Below are positions 1-10,204 of a stretch of 64,000 bases of DNA, one piece after another. The DNA comes from Desulfosporosinus sp. OT. Its GTDB lineage: Bacteria > Bacillota > Desulfitobacteriia > Desulfitobacteriales > Desulfitobacteriaceae. A program made the translations under genes and the position numbers. The notes under the pieces are model-generated. The model did no database searches. It saw only the letters and a program-made list of their open reading frames with translations, and was not told the DNA's origin. The DNA lies in NCBI RefSeq assembly GCF_000224515.1, contig NZ_AGAF01000165.1:1-64000 (forward strand), read 5' to 3'. Positions within the stretch are counted from its first letter, which is position 1. The number at the start of each line of letters is the position of its first letter.

Positions 1-6
1 CGTTTA

Positions 7-54
7 CTAAAAAACACGCCTTGCTCCTTCGTAAAATCGGAACAAAGCGTGTTA
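7..54 (-). terminator. Rho-independent terminator of the hsd operon
   Basis: The minus strand reads a hairpin with near-complementary arms (AACACGCTTTGTTCC and GGAGCAAGGCGTGTT) followed by a run of six T. It lies about 125 bp beyond the hsdR stop codon, so it most likely ends the hsdMSR transcript. Confidence 0.75.
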
Positions 55-177
55 TGGTCTGCCGACAAAATCGTGGTTGACAATTGCCGAATAGTAGTGG
101 TCAATGGTCTAATTGCAAACGATTTTTTGCCGTGTTTAAATGGGTGTTTGTTGGGGTGAAAATTTTGTAACAGTATA

Positions 178-3100
178 TTATGTTGAAACGATTTCAAACC
201 CACCAGAAACAATAAACTCCCTAAGTAATTTATCAACTTTAATATTGACTTTAAATATCGGAATGCTCGTTTTTTCCACAGCTTCAAAATATGCCTTGGC
301 AGTTTCTTTGTTCACTGTGCTTTTTAGCTCTTCGAACCGCCCAAACTCATTTATATTGGTTTCTGTAACCTTTAGAGCCATGAAGTTTTTCAGTTTGGCT
401 TCATCTAGCCCAAGTACAACTGCTAAATTATGAATCTGATTTACTTTTGCTCTGAAACGGTAGTCGGTAATATAATCTCGTAAAGATTTCCCGTCTTCAA
501 TACTTGCGTCCCCTCGTTGCACATCTCTAAGAAAGAATTCAGCATATTTCTGTTCTTCTTGTGTTAGGGTAGCAAAGGTTTTGTGTAGTTCCTTTAAAGA
601 TTCTGAAACAGCATCCGTTGAAATGTCAGATTGGTGTATCAATTTAAGATACTTATCAAACCGAGAATTCATATAGTCAGCATCAATAAGCCCTGTATCA
701 ATTTCTGTTAAGTAACCTACAAGGTCGTAAGGTGCATCACTCATGCCACCGCCGATTGAAGTAGATATAAACAGCTCTTTGTAGCGAAGTGCAAGAATTA
801 AATATGTGTTTTCGTCAAAATCCATAGGATGCTTCTCCCACGTGAATCCTTGGATTTTTGCTGCTTCTAAATAGAGATTTAAATCCTTGAACAACTTTGC
901 AAATCTACCACGTTCAGGTGCGCTTTCAGGTAGTTTTTCAAAGTCACTCACACCTGCAAGGGTGAACAAGTCTTTAATATCAACAAAACAAGCGTTCACT
1001 TTTTGAAGATTAAAATCAAGCCGTTCCACAAAAAGTCCTAGAGGTTTATCACCTGAATATTCTTTGACGGCATCATTTATATTTCTTTCCATTGAATGCG
1101 GATACCTGTAATAACGAATAGTACCAAAAGGTTTGTCAGCACCAAAAAGTCGATTTGTTCTTGAAAAAGCTTGGATAATGTTTTCGTAATAAAGCACCTT
1201 GTCCATATATAGGGTATTGATCCATTTGGAATCAAAGCCTGTAAGCATTTGGTCAACGACAATCAGAAGGTCAATTTGCTCCTCTGGTGTACGCTCAATT
1301 CTGGTATAAGGTTCTTTATGGGCAAGTCGTGCAGCAATATCCTTCTTATACTTTCCGTATGTGGCAAGTTTATAGCTTTGATTGTATTGTTTGTTATAGT
1401 CTTCAACTATCTCTACAAGACCGCTTTCTTTAAAAGTCACGCCACCGTTATTATCAATCGTCGGATCAAAAAGGCAAGCAACTTTCAAATCAGGTTTTTT
1501 GTCTTTGATTAAGCGGTAGTAGGTAATTGCTTCAGGTATACTACTTGTAGCAAATATAGCGTGAAATTTGCTGTTACGGCTCAACGTTACCCAGTTAGCA
1601 ATCATATCTTCCACAACTTTGTTTTGATGTGCTGCTGTTTCGTATTGGGATTTTGGCACATAATCTTCAATGCCTTTTATATAGTTGTCATTGGCATCTT
1701 TATAACCTACCATTTTCATCTTTGCAGGATTCATATACTCATTATAAACGGTGGCTTTCTTAGGGTCTGTCAAAGCCTCAGCTTCTGTTTGCGCTTTTGC
1801 TTTTTCAAGGGCAACAGCTTTTCTTATATCCCTGTCTTTAAAAGACATAACTTTATAAGGGTCAAAGCCAAGCACATTTTTGTCACGAATGCCGTCTGCG
1901 ATGCTATATCTATGTAGCTCGCTTCCAAGCACTGTAGATGTTGTATTCATCTTTTTTTGGTTTTCAGTATTAATTGGTGTTCCGGTAAAGCCAAATAAAA
2001 CAGCGTTTTTAAAGAACGCTTTAATATCAATGAGCATATCGCCAAAGGTGGAACGATGGCATTCATCAATGATAACTACAATACGTTTTGACTGAATCAG
2101 TGCAAGGTCATGTGCATTGAGTCCTGCTTCATCTTTAATATTGCTCATTTTTTGAATAGATGTAACAATAAGAATATCAGAAGTTTTTGAACTTTTCAGT
2201 TTTGCAATCAAAACGCTTGTATCCTCTGTGGCTTGTACGTCTTCGTTTTCATCGGCAAAACTTCTATACTCTTTTAGCGACTGTGTTCCTAGCTCAATTC
2301 TATCAATGAGGAACACAACCTTGTCAGCATCCTTGGAATTTGAAATAAGCTGCGCAGACTTAAAACTTGTTATTGTTTTGCCTGATCCAGTTGTATGCCA
2401 AACATGACCGCCAAGCTGATTCACTGATTTCCAATCGGTTTTTGATACCACGTCAGATATTGCATTTGCAGCAAAATACTGATAACTACGCATTACTTTT
2501 AATACCCCCTCAGAGGTATCTGCAACGGTGTAAAAGCCAATTAATTTGTGTGCCATAGGAATAGAGAGCAAATCGGCAGCGATGTACTTCCAATCGTTCA
2601 TTGGGGTGTTATCGAAGTTCGCCCAGTGGAAATAGTAATCCGTGTTAAACTTGCAATCTGGTCCCGGGTTTGCAAAATATACGGTTTCTTCTGGTTCCAT
2701 CGCAACAAAAACTTGAACAAGGGAAAAAAGCCCTGTGAAGACACCTTCATTGGCATACTTTTCTATTTGGTTATACGCTTGACTGACAGGGATACCACTT
2801 TTCTTTAATTCAATATGAATAACAGGCATACCATTGATTAACAGCATCAAATCCCCTCGACGGTCATTTATTATACTTGATTTTGTCGGGAATTTAGGTT
2901 GTTGCACAATTTGATAACGGCTTTGCCCTGCTGCGATTTCTCCACGGTCATATATTTTTAGGCTTACTTCCTTGCCTAAGTGGAGGGTATCATCTGGGTT
3001 ATCTCTTTTTATAGAAATAGTCTTGCCATTAATAAATCCGTTCAGTTTAAGTGGTGTTCTCAACGCTGTAATTTGCTCCAGAATTTGTGCCATTTCGCCA

Positions 3101-3279
3101 TCAGTGAGAGTGTAGTTGTTTAATTTATCAATATCCCTGTTGTTGTCAAATAAGATATTTGCCCAATTTTTAATAAGGTTAGCTTCTGACGGGTTTTTTA
3201 GCACTTCATTTTCCCAGCCGTAGCTTTTTAAAACTTCAATTAGGGCGTTTTCAAATTCAGATTCTTTTGGAAATACCAT
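178..3279 (-). CDS. hsdR: Type I restriction enzyme, R (motor/nuclease) subunit
   Basis: This 1033-residue protein is the DNA-translocating and cleaving subunit of a type I restriction-modification complex. The N-terminal nuclease domain shows the PD-(D/E)XK pattern at about D143, E157 and K159 (in RGDLML...HIELKKSG). The helicase motor follows, with Walker A HTTGSGKT at about 295-302, a DECH box at about 405-408 and the FTGTP motif at about 431-435. The length is normal for HsdR and all the key residues I can recognise are present, so it looks intact. It is the last gene of hsdM-hsdS-hsdR, 45 bp after hsdS and followed by a terminator. It should cut unmodified foreign DNA far from the recognition site. 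Confidence 0.96.
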   Translation of the reverse strand: MVFPKESEFENALIEVLKSYGWENEVLKNPSEANLIKNWANILFDNNRDIDKLNNYTLTDGEMAQILEQITALRTPLKLNGFINGKTISIKRDNPDDTLHLGKEVSLKIYDRGEIAAGQSRYQIVQQPKFPTKSSIINDRRGDLMLLINGMPVIHIELKKSGIPVSQAYNQIEKYANEGVFTGLFSLVQVFVAMEPEETVYFANPGPDCKFNTDYYFHWANFDNTPMNDWKYIAADLLSIPMAHKLIGFYTVADTSEGVLKVMRSYQYFAANAISDVVSKTDWKSVNQLGGHVWHTTGSGKTITSFKSAQLISNSKDADKVVFLIDRIELGTQSLKEYRSFADENEDVQATEDTSVLIAKLKSSKTSDILIVTSIQKMSNIKDEAGLNAHDLALIQSKRIVVIIDECHRSTFGDMLIDIKAFFKNAVLFGFTGTPINTENQKKMNTTSTVLGSELHRYSIADGIRDKNVLGFDPYKVMSFKDRDIRKAVALEKAKAQTEAEALTDPKKATVYNEYMNPAKMKMVGYKDANDNYIKGIEDYVPKSQYETAAHQNKVVEDMIANWVTLSRNSKFHAIFATSSIPEAITYYRLIKDKKPDLKVACLFDPTIDNNGGVTFKESGLVEIVEDYNKQYNQSYKLATYGKYKKDIAARLAHKEPYTRIERTPEEQIDLLIVVDQMLTGFDSKWINTLYMDKVLYYENIIQAFSRTNRLFGADKPFGTIRYYRYPHSMERNINDAVKEYSGDKPLGLFVERLDFNLQKVNACFVDIKDLFTLAGVSDFEKLPESAPERGRFAKLFKDLNLYLEAAKIQGFTWEKHPMDFDENTYLILALRYKELFISTSIGGGMSDAPYDLVGYLTEIDTGLIDADYMNSRFDKYLKLIHQSDISTDAVSESLKELHKTFATLTQEEQKYAEFFLRDVQRGDASIEDGKSLRDYITDYRFRAKVNQIHNLAVVLGLDEAKLKNFMALKVTETNINEFGRFEELKSTVNKETAKAYFEAVEKTSIPIFKVNIKVDKLLREFIVSGGFEIVST

Positions 3280-3324
3280 AGTTTTTTTATTTTCCTTCCT
3301 GCCATGTAAAATATGATGCGTTGA

Positions 3325-4497
3325 TTATAAAAACATTTTTTTAAAGAAAGCTTTTTTAATGTTGGTTAATTTTTGCAGTTTTTGATGTTGAAGAGTTATT
3401 TGAGCATCAAAATTTTTAAAAAAGTTTCCGATTTTGATTTGTTCATTTATATCTGTTGGTAAAGATACGAAAAGACTCATCATTGTAATGGCATTTAATT
3501 TAGCTCGTCCCCCACCAACTAAAAAAGGTTCCATCTTAGTCTTTGAAATTACAAACTTTAAAAATTGCGTATCTGCTTTTTCTTTTTTTCCCCGAAGGAC
3601 ATGCGCATGATTGTTCACCCATATTTTTCCCTCAACGTATTGAACCGGATAATTTTTAAGGTCATTAGCACCATCTTCAGCAACAAGAATAAATTTACCA
3701 TCATGGGTATAGCCCTCAACATAATCTTGAATGCCGTTTGCACCATAATACGGAGTACTCCCTAAAATTCTGTTATTTGCAGTAATTGGAATACGTAAAT
3801 TGTCATATTTATCGGCTACTTCATCCAGCTTCTTTCTTGTCCATTCACCACTAAACCTATCAAACCGCACCTCGGGCACCTTTGCGCCATCTTTTGGAAA
3901 CATTTTATCAAGCATTGATTTTTTAAAACTTATCAGTTTATCATGTTTTTGTTGCTCAGCAGAATATAGCTTATCGAAATCATCGAAAAAAGCGGTTATT
4001 CTTTTCTGTTCGTCAGTATCCGGAATAGACATCGTTCTCTTTTTCCAGTCATCTACATCAAATACCAACTTTTCAATATCAATGCCATAAGAGCTGATAA
4101 AGAACTTTTTGTACATATCAGGCAACTTAGAAATCAACGTTAAAAACTCGGTAGTAATGTTGTCATTTGCAATAGCTACTAAATATTCATTTGAAACAAT
4201 GGCTCCGTCTAACTTTTCTGGCACAATGCCATTGGCTCCATGCACTACTTGCCGTTTTGATATAACGTAATCTTTGGCTTTTAGCTCAAAATAGTTCTTT
4301 ACTAAAATTTCCCTACCTTTCAAAAACCCACGAGAAACGACGCCTTCATTGCGACGCTTTACTGTGATAAGCTGATAGGTGGTATTATCATCTAAAACAA
4401 CAGGACGCTTCTTTTCGGTTATCACATCGCCGATTTTAGAGCGTTTCCAGTCCTCGGCAAAGCTACCAAAACGAATATCGGGTGTATTCTCAGCCAT
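3325..4497 (-). CDS. hsdS: Type I restriction-modification specificity subunit
   Basis: This protein of about 390 residues determines the DNA sequence recognised by the methylase and the restriction complex. It shows the HsdS layout: two target-recognition domains, at about residues 15-160 and 210-360, each followed by a conserved helical spacer (AFFDDFDKLYSAEQQKHDKL in the middle and a related NFFKNFDAQITLQHQKLQKL near the end). I chose the ATG at 4497 rather than the GTG at 4506 because an AAAGGG site sits about 8 nt before the ATG. The ATG also begins one base after the hsdM stop, implying translational coupling. The recognition sequence cannot be predicted from the protein alone. Confidence 0.93.
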   Translation of the reverse strand: MAENTPDIRFGSFAEDWKRSKIGDVITEKKRPVVLDDNTTYQLITVKRRNEGVVSRGFLKGREILVKNYFELKAKDYVISKRQVVHGANGIVPEKLDGAIVSNEYLVAIANDNITTEFLTLISKLPDMYKKFFISSYGIDIEKLVFDVDDWKKRTMSIPDTDEQKRITAFFDDFDKLYSAEQQKHDKLISFKKSMLDKMFPKDGAKVPEVRFDRFSGEWTRKKLDEVADKYDNLRIPITANNRILGSTPYYGANGIQDYVEGYTHDGKFILVAEDGANDLKNYPVQYVEGKIWVNNHAHVLRGKKEKADTQFLKFVISKTKMEPFLVGGGRAKLNAITMMSLFVSLPTDINEQIKIGNFFKNFDAQITLQHQKLQKLTNIKKAFFKKMFL

Positions 4498-4498
4498 A

Positions 4499-7063
4499 TT
4501 ATTCACCCTTTAACAGCTTTTGAAATTCGCTGAGTCCTTTCATGTCAAATTTATTTCCGGTAAGTTCATCAATGAGAGCAGACAAGGCATCTTGTGTTTC
4601 GCTTATTTGTTCTTCTATAGCTGAGTAGGTAACAGCATATTTTCCCGAAAGCACCTGAAAGTAACTGATGAGCTCCTCAATAATCGCCGTTGGCAAAGTA
4701 TTTAAGTTAGAAACAAGAGGTCTTATCCACTTCAGTTCTAAGAGCTCGATAACTTGCGCATTGGACAGCCCCTCAATGGTATCTTTTGTTTTAATGTGTA
4801 GTATTTCTGCATCCCTTTTTATTTCAGCTTTAAGTATTTTTTCTTCGCCCATTAGGCGGCTTACAAGAATAATGCTACACTCAAACTCGTCTAAAGTAGC
4901 CTTGTCAATCTCCTTTACTTTTGCTGCAATTTCTTTCGTCACGAAAGCATCTTTAGCCTCGTTTAAAACATCAGATTCCTTATCTTCCTCAGAGAAAGAA
5001 TCAATTATTTCAGCATACTTTTCAGATATTTCTATAATTCTGGCTTCTTTTGCTTGCAGTGCGTCGCTATCTTCTTTCAAAAGTGTTGCTTGCACAATCT
5101 CAAAGGGGATAACATGACCTATCCAACCATCTTGAATTTCAACCTCTTTGTCACCCTTTTTCTTAGTAACCATATTAGGTTCAACTTTTTTAGCAGCTTC
5201 AAATCCCTCTGTTTGAATAATTTCAAGGTCAATAGAAATCTTTGTCCATTCATCGCTTAACATTTGAAAAGCAACATATTTATCAATTAAAGGAATATCT
5301 TTAAGGCGTTCAAAAATATTATTGGCAACCTCTGTTTCCTCTTTGGAAATTTCAACAGTTTCCATTTTGTTTATTAATTCTTCATAGAGAAAATCAGGGA
5401 AACTCATAAAAGCAAAGTCGAATGTGCCTTTAAATTGTTTTACAGCAACATTATTTTCCACATCGTTTTTAACGTCATTTATGGCTACCGAAAGGTATGG
5501 CGTTCCATCGTCTGTAAATATAGCCTCATATAGCCCTGGGAGAGCTTCCCAGTACCTATCCAGTAGTAATGCTTCGCTCTTGGGAATGCCACCAAACATA
5601 GAGGCATAGATATCCCATGTTTCCGCATCATTTGCAGAATCAACGTATCTAGGAATATTTAGATTGTATTCATTTTCTCGAATGGTTTCTCTACTTACCT
5701 TCTTTGCATACTTTGGCACAACATCCGGTCTGCAAACAATCGTATCCACAATTCTTTTGATATCAGACTCACGCAGTTTATTATTCTTTCCTTCTTTGGC
5801 AAATCCTTTTGAAGCATCAATAATAAGCACATCGGTGTTATCACGTTTTTGCTTGAGTACAAGGATGATTGTCGGGATACCTGTTCCAAAAAAAATGTTA
5901 GATGGCAGACCAATAATCGTGTCAATATGGTTTTGTTCAATGAGGTTTTTTCTGATTAAGCCTTCCTCGCCACCACGGAACAATACCCCATGGGGCAAAA
6001 CAATCGTCATTATGCCGCTAGGCTTTAAGTGGTATAAGTCATGCAAAAGAAAGGCATAATCTGCCTTTGACTTTGGGGCTAACCCAAACCTTTTATAACG
6101 AGAGTCGGCATCTTTGTTTGCCGGATCCCAATGTTGAGAATATGGAGGGTTGGACACAACCGCATCTACATATAACGGGTCGTATGATGCCACAGGGTCA
6201 CTTTCATCAAAGTACGGCCAGTCTTCTTCCAACGTATCACCATTGCGCGTTTTAATATTATAAGGAGAAATACCCCTCATAACTAAATTCATTCTGGTCA
6301 AGTTGTATGTATTTTTCTTTAGTTCTTGTGCGTAATATTCGATTTTATCGGGATTATCAATATACTTAGCAACCGCTTGACCAATATTAATTAAGAGTGA
6401 GCCTGAGCCACTGGTAGGGTCATAAATCTTTAACTCCGTTTTACCAGAAACGTGTTCTGCTACAATTTTTGACATAAGCAGCGACACTTCATGTGGCGTA
6501 TAGAATTCGCCTGCTTTCTTACCTGCATTGGCAGCAAACATACTGATTAAATACTCATAAATGAAGCCTAACACATCATAATCTTGCTTACCATCCATGG
6601 GAATATCTTTAATGAGCTGAATCAAATCGCCAATTGCTTTTGTTTGTGAAGCCGCACTATCACCAAGTTTGCTCAGACCAGTTTGCAAAGTTTCAAAAAT
6701 ACCATCAAAAACTTTTTTGTGCGAGTTGTTTATTAGACGGCTAAATGCAGAGAGGGCATCTCTTACATTACCAACATTAAAATCCTTCTCCATCTCAAGC
6801 CATGTGGAAAACAAATCATTGTATGCAATAAAGTAGCCGATACCTTGTTGAACAAACTTAACAGTTTCAGCATCAGCCTCTGTTACATTTTTAATATTAC
6901 TGTCGGAAAAATCATTATCCTTCAGGAATTTAACTTCTTTGTCAGAGAGATATTTATAAAAAATAAAGCCTAAAATATAGTCTTTATATTCATTAGCCTC
7001 AATTTTGGAACGCATTTTATTTGCGGTTTCCCATATTTTTGTCGCAAGTTTTTGCTTGTTCAT
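4499..7063 (-). CDS. hsdM: Type I restriction-modification methyltransferase subunit
   Basis: This is the N6-adenine methyltransferase subunit. An HsdM N-terminal helical domain occupies about the first 140 residues. The SAM-binding motif DPTSGSG is at about 215-221 and the catalytic NPPY motif at about 305-308. At 854 residues it is much longer than the common size of about 500. The extra C-terminal part (about 540-854) is rich in Glu and Lys and looks helical or coiled-coil, so this belongs to a long HsdM subfamily. It is the first gene of the operon, with an upstream AGGAGG-like site (tcctccc on the plus strand at about 7070). It appears intact. Confidence 0.94.
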   Translation of the reverse strand: MNKQKLATKIWETANKMRSKIEANEYKDYILGFIFYKYLSDKEVKFLKDNDFSDSNIKNVTEADAETVKFVQQGIGYFIAYNDLFSTWLEMEKDFNVGNVRDALSAFSRLINNSHKKVFDGIFETLQTGLSKLGDSAASQTKAIGDLIQLIKDIPMDGKQDYDVLGFIYEYLISMFAANAGKKAGEFYTPHEVSLLMSKIVAEHVSGKTELKIYDPTSGSGSLLINIGQAVAKYIDNPDKIEYYAQELKKNTYNLTRMNLVMRGISPYNIKTRNGDTLEEDWPYFDESDPVASYDPLYVDAVVSNPPYSQHWDPANKDADSRYKRFGLAPKSKADYAFLLHDLYHLKPSGIMTIVLPHGVLFRGGEEGLIRKNLIEQNHIDTIIGLPSNIFFGTGIPTIILVLKQKRDNTDVLIIDASKGFAKEGKNNKLRESDIKRIVDTIVCRPDVVPKYAKKVSRETIRENEYNLNIPRYVDSANDAETWDIYASMFGGIPKSEALLLDRYWEALPGLYEAIFTDDGTPYLSVAINDVKNDVENNVAVKQFKGTFDFAFMSFPDFLYEELINKMETVEISKEETEVANNIFERLKDIPLIDKYVAFQMLSDEWTKISIDLEIIQTEGFEAAKKVEPNMVTKKKGDKEVEIQDGWIGHVIPFEIVQATLLKEDSDALQAKEARIIEISEKYAEIIDSFSEEDKESDVLNEAKDAFVTKEIAAKVKEIDKATLDEFECSIILVSRLMGEEKILKAEIKRDAEILHIKTKDTIEGLSNAQVIELLELKWIRPLVSNLNTLPTAIIEELISYFQVLSGKYAVTYSAIEEQISETQDALSALIDELTGNKFDMKGLSEFQKLLKGE

Positions 7064-7344
7064 GATAATCCTCCCATAGTTTCATTTCATCGCGGTTACT
7101 TTAATGTTCGTTCATCACGTATATGTTTTTTATTCAGAGGCGCACATCTTCTCCACTTTTCTGTAGTAACATCCGACCAAAATTACTTATAAATAACCCA
7201 AACTAGAGATCCATGACTGCCCGACCATGTTGCGCTGCATAATAATCTCCCTATTTCATCAATTCCAACCTTGCCATTATACCATGGCCCATGAACATTT
7301 TTCTCAAGTCAATATTTGTTGATTGAGGCTTCTACTCACTCTAA
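7064..7344. other. Gene-free stretch upstream of hsdM
   Basis: No convincing ORF is visible. It should hold the hsdM promoter on the minus strand, but I could not pick a clear pair of hexamers. The next 240 bp up to 7582 contain the direct repeat listed separately and the 3' flank of the neighbouring nuclease-like gene. Confidence 0.4.
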
Positions 7345-7515
7345 CATTTCTGCATTTTTCCCTCATGTCCTTCCAAGAAAGCAAAATAATCCAATAAAAA
7401 GCAAAAAAGCCAGACCTTACGATCTAGCAATGCAAATTCAATATAGTCCCCCACACTCTTTGACACTATAAAAAGAATATACCGCTCTACAACCCGCTCA
7501 TACCAAGGCTTTCAA
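7345..7515. repeat. Imperfect direct repeat, copy A, flanking the ATPase/nuclease cassette
   Basis: This stretch resembles 10205-10375 in the same orientation. Shared blocks in the same order include AATAATCCAA, CAAAAAAGCC, TCAATATAGT, ATAAAAAGAA and AACCCGCTCATACCAAGGCTT (the last is 21 bp and identical). The two copies enclose the genes at 7583-10107. I do not recognise the repeat. It could be a duplicated insertion scar, the ends of a mobile cassette or a decayed repeat family. Confidence 0.7.
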
Positions 7516-7582
7516 GAATGGTTTGAGACGAGGCCGCAAGTGCATTTTTTACGCACTAACATGAGCAATTTATGAATCACAA

Positions 7583-8113
7583 TCATAACCGAATAACTTC
7601 TATATCCCATCCGTTATTTCTAATCTTTGTTTCTGCTCTCTGCTTCATCTGTTCAGTTAAAACAAAATAGTATTTAATCCCATTAAGTTTAGAAAGACAT
7701 TGAAGGTGTTCTCTAATCCTTCTGTCAATAATTCCCACTGGTTTTTCAGAAGTGCTCGCTTCGCAATTTATTTCTAATCCTATACTTTTATTAATAATCC
7801 TTAAATCTGGTTCATCACTAAAACCGGTCTGCCTTGGATTCCATTGAATAATATATTCATTTCTGGCTTCTAGTGATATATTACGGGTTGAACTTAGCCA
7901 TTTCAAACCTTTGATTAACAACCATTCATGTTGTGATTGGTTAAGACTTTCATATGATGTTGACCGGAATCGTCTTAATTCGCTGAGTTGAGCCTCAATG
8001 TCTTGCGGATTATTATTGAATACCTCAATATATTTTGACATTGCTGCTTTTACTGAAGTAAGCTCTTCATCAAGGGCTGCTTCAACACCTTCGATAGATG
8101 AAAAATCTATCAT
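7583..8113 (-). CDS. Hypothetical PD-(D/E)XK-like protein of the ATPase cassette
   Basis: I do not recognise this 176-residue protein by name. The ATG at 8113 is preferred to the upstream start at 8215 because a strong AGGAGG lies 8 nt before it. The C-terminal half has a nuclease-like pattern: P102-D103, ten residues, then E114-x-N116 in IGLEINCEAS, with predicted beta-strands around it and a tail like IKYYFVLTEQ. In classic PD-(D/E)XK enzymes the last position is Lys; here it is Asn, so catalysis is uncertain. The N-terminal half is helical. It follows the ATPase gene by 233 bp on the same strand and is probably co-transcribed, which suggests a two-component defence module. Function is inferred. 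Confidence 0.6.
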   Translation of the reverse strand: MIDFSSIEGVEAALDEELTSVKAAMSKYIEVFNNNPQDIEAQLSELRRFRSTSYESLNQSQHEWLLIKGLKWLSSTRNISLEARNEYIIQWNPRQTGFSDEPDLRIINKSIGLEINCEASTSEKPVGIIDRRIREHLQCLSKLNGIKYYFVLTEQMKQRAETKIRNNGWDIEVIRL

Positions 8114-8346
8114 AATAAGCTCCTCCTGATCAATGAGCATGCCGTCACCGACCACTCCCGAACATAAACATTCGAACATGTTACCAAGACCGCCACCCCG
8201 GCGTGGTTCGCCCACATTGATTACACTTCGGTGGAAAAAGGCAGGAGAGATTTGGCTACAAGTAGTTATCCCTATTTGACGTTCAAGTCCTTATGTAGGG
8301 GTTTTTCGCAAACTCAGTTTCATTTGATATAGATAAAAGGAACCTG

Positions 8347-10107
8347 TTATAAAGTGAAATGCGTATCAAATAATGTAAAAATAGTCTCAATGTCCTCGCT
8401 AATTTCATCCTTAGTCATGTGTCTAGCAACATCGAACTTGTTACAAGAAAATTTATTGCATATATCAGTGATTATCGTCTTCCCATCACATCTCAGTAGA
8501 GCATCAGCTGCGTTGTGTCTTATAAAGGTAGCTGCATCGGAAATTGATAGACCATGCTTAGTAGAAAAGTATTCGGATACGCTTTTAATATCTGCATTAG
8601 TTGTTGCAGCCCGCGATACAGGTAAAGGTAATAAAATATAATTCTCTATATTAGTTCTTTTCCAGCATACAGCCTTGAAACTAATATCATTAAAATCCTG
8701 GCCACAACTTAAATCTTCATGCACAATATTTGGATTTTCTGCGTCAAGGTCTCTTAAACTAATAGCCTTTAAGTTAGGAATTTCATTTTTAAGAAAATCA
8801 AAGATTTTAAAGCGTTCTTTATGGGTTTCAGTTCCATAAATAAAGCAAACATCAGGTAGGGGGCGATGCAAAATACTTGACCATATGTCTAAAAAATTAC
8901 GATCGCTTTCATTCTCTAGAAAGAGAATCTTACGCTTTAACTTCGCATTGTCAATGTACGGTAGATATTCGCTACCAAGGCCTAATAAAACTTCGTGCTT
9001 TTTATTATCTTCGGTCAAATATTTTAGTCTGTCTACATTGAATATATTTGTAAAATTCATTTCTTTTATTATCTTTGATGAATGAGTGGCAATAAGAATC
9101 TGACTTTTATTAGCAGGAATTAGTTCATTCAATTTTTTCAGCATTTCTCGTTGGAGTGTATTATGTAAATGTGCATCTGGTTCATCTAATAAAAGTACAT
9201 CTATGTTAGAGTTCAACGCCAATGAAAAAACAGCTAACCATTGTAAAAACCCATTTCCTTGAACCATTATATCACGCACATTGTAATCTTTAACTTTCTG
9301 ATATCGTTTAGTGACCTGATTATATTCACTTACATAGCTTTCAATTTTCAAATAAGTATTATAAAGTTCATTAAAATTTGATATCTTCAATTCAGTATGA
9401 AATGTCTTTCGTAATGAGTCTTGAAGAATTTCAAAAGGATCATTTCTACGCAAATCAGCTAAGTCGCTATTTTTAATCTTAGTGCGATTCCCTTTTAGTC
9501 TTTTCTTTTCTTGATTATTTGCCTCAAATAGTTCGTAAATCATATTTCGTATAACAGAACCAACTAAACCTTTACCTATTTGTTTACGCCTTTCAGCAAA
9601 AGTAACTTTTTGCTCTTTCTCAAGAATACCTGCAAAAGTTGGCATAAAAGCAATGTTAGGTATTTTTATGTCCTTGGATAAATTTGAATTTGTTGCTTTA
9701 ATAAATAGTCGGTCATTTACAAGTGATAAACCCAATTCTAAATAACAATCACTATGAGTCTCTGTGTCCCATGTGCAACCAATTCTTAGAGTATACCCAT
9801 CTTTATCTGCTTGAGTTTTTTGCGGTTTTAAGTTTGTCCATAAATGCTTTAGAGAAGGAATCGCTATTGGAAGGAATTCGTCAGCACTTATTCCCACACC
9901 TTGTCGGGAATATCCTTTAAATAATGATTCTTGTCCATGCTCAAGAGATAAAATAAGTTTGCAAAACTCCCAAATTGCTAACGCATGAATAATTGTAGAT
10001 TTACCGGAATTATTTCCGCCAACAATCAAAGTGACGCTTTTCTGTTTAAGTTTTATTTTTTTGTCCTTAAAACGTTTAAAATTATGCAAAGTGAGTTCCT
10101 TAATCAC
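8347..10107 (-). CDS. OLD-like AAA ATPase with C-terminal Toprim-like region
   Basis: This 586-residue protein begins like SMC/RecF/OLD ATPases (LTLHNFKRFKD), with Walker A GGNNSGKST at about 30-38. It has an ABC-signature-like GNGFLQW at 284-290, Walker B LLLDEPDAHLH at 305-315 and a switch histidine in ATHSSK at 340-345. The C-terminal part has Toprim-like acidic residues: E398 in FLENESD and D453/D455 in LRDLDAEN. A KRTNIENY motif follows at about 483-490, as in overcoming-lysogenization-defect (OLD) family nucleases. Such proteins are often antiphage effectors. It lies beside a type I restriction operon and is bracketed by direct repeats, which supports a defence role. The exact system (Gabija, retron- or PARIS-like, or a new type) is not determined. 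Confidence 0.8.
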   Translation of the reverse strand: MIKELTLHNFKRFKDKKIKLKQKSVTLIVGGNNSGKSTIIHALAIWEFCKLILSLEHGQESLFKGYSRQGVGISADEFLPIAIPSLKHLWTNLKPQKTQADKDGYTLRIGCTWDTETHSDCYLELGLSLVNDRLFIKATNSNLSKDIKIPNIAFMPTFAGILEKEQKVTFAERRKQIGKGLVGSVIRNMIYELFEANNQEKKRLKGNRTKIKNSDLADLRRNDPFEILQDSLRKTFHTELKISNFNELYNTYLKIESYVSEYNQVTKRYQKVKDYNVRDIMVQGNGFLQWLAVFSLALNSNIDVLLLDEPDAHLHNTLQREMLKKLNELIPANKSQILIATHSSKIIKEMNFTNIFNVDRLKYLTEDNKKHEVLLGLGSEYLPYIDNAKLKRKILFLENESDRNFLDIWSSILHRPLPDVCFIYGTETHKERFKIFDFLKNEIPNLKAISLRDLDAENPNIVHEDLSCGQDFNDISFKAVCWKRTNIENYILLPLPVSRAATTNADIKSVSEYFSTKHGLSISDAATFIRHNAADALLRCDGKTIITDICNKFSCNKFDVARHMTKDEISEDIETIFTLFDTHFTL

Positions 10108-10204
10108 TATTTATCCTCCTAATTATTTCAGCATCAAAATCCGACAACGAATTATACAATTAGTTATAAAATCTACTTCTAATTCAAAGTTTGCATCCCT
10201 CTAC

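Noticed and set aside
140..433. Plus-strand ORF of 97 codons at the window start
   Set aside because: It lies antisense inside hsdR, has no ribosome site and no recognisable motif.
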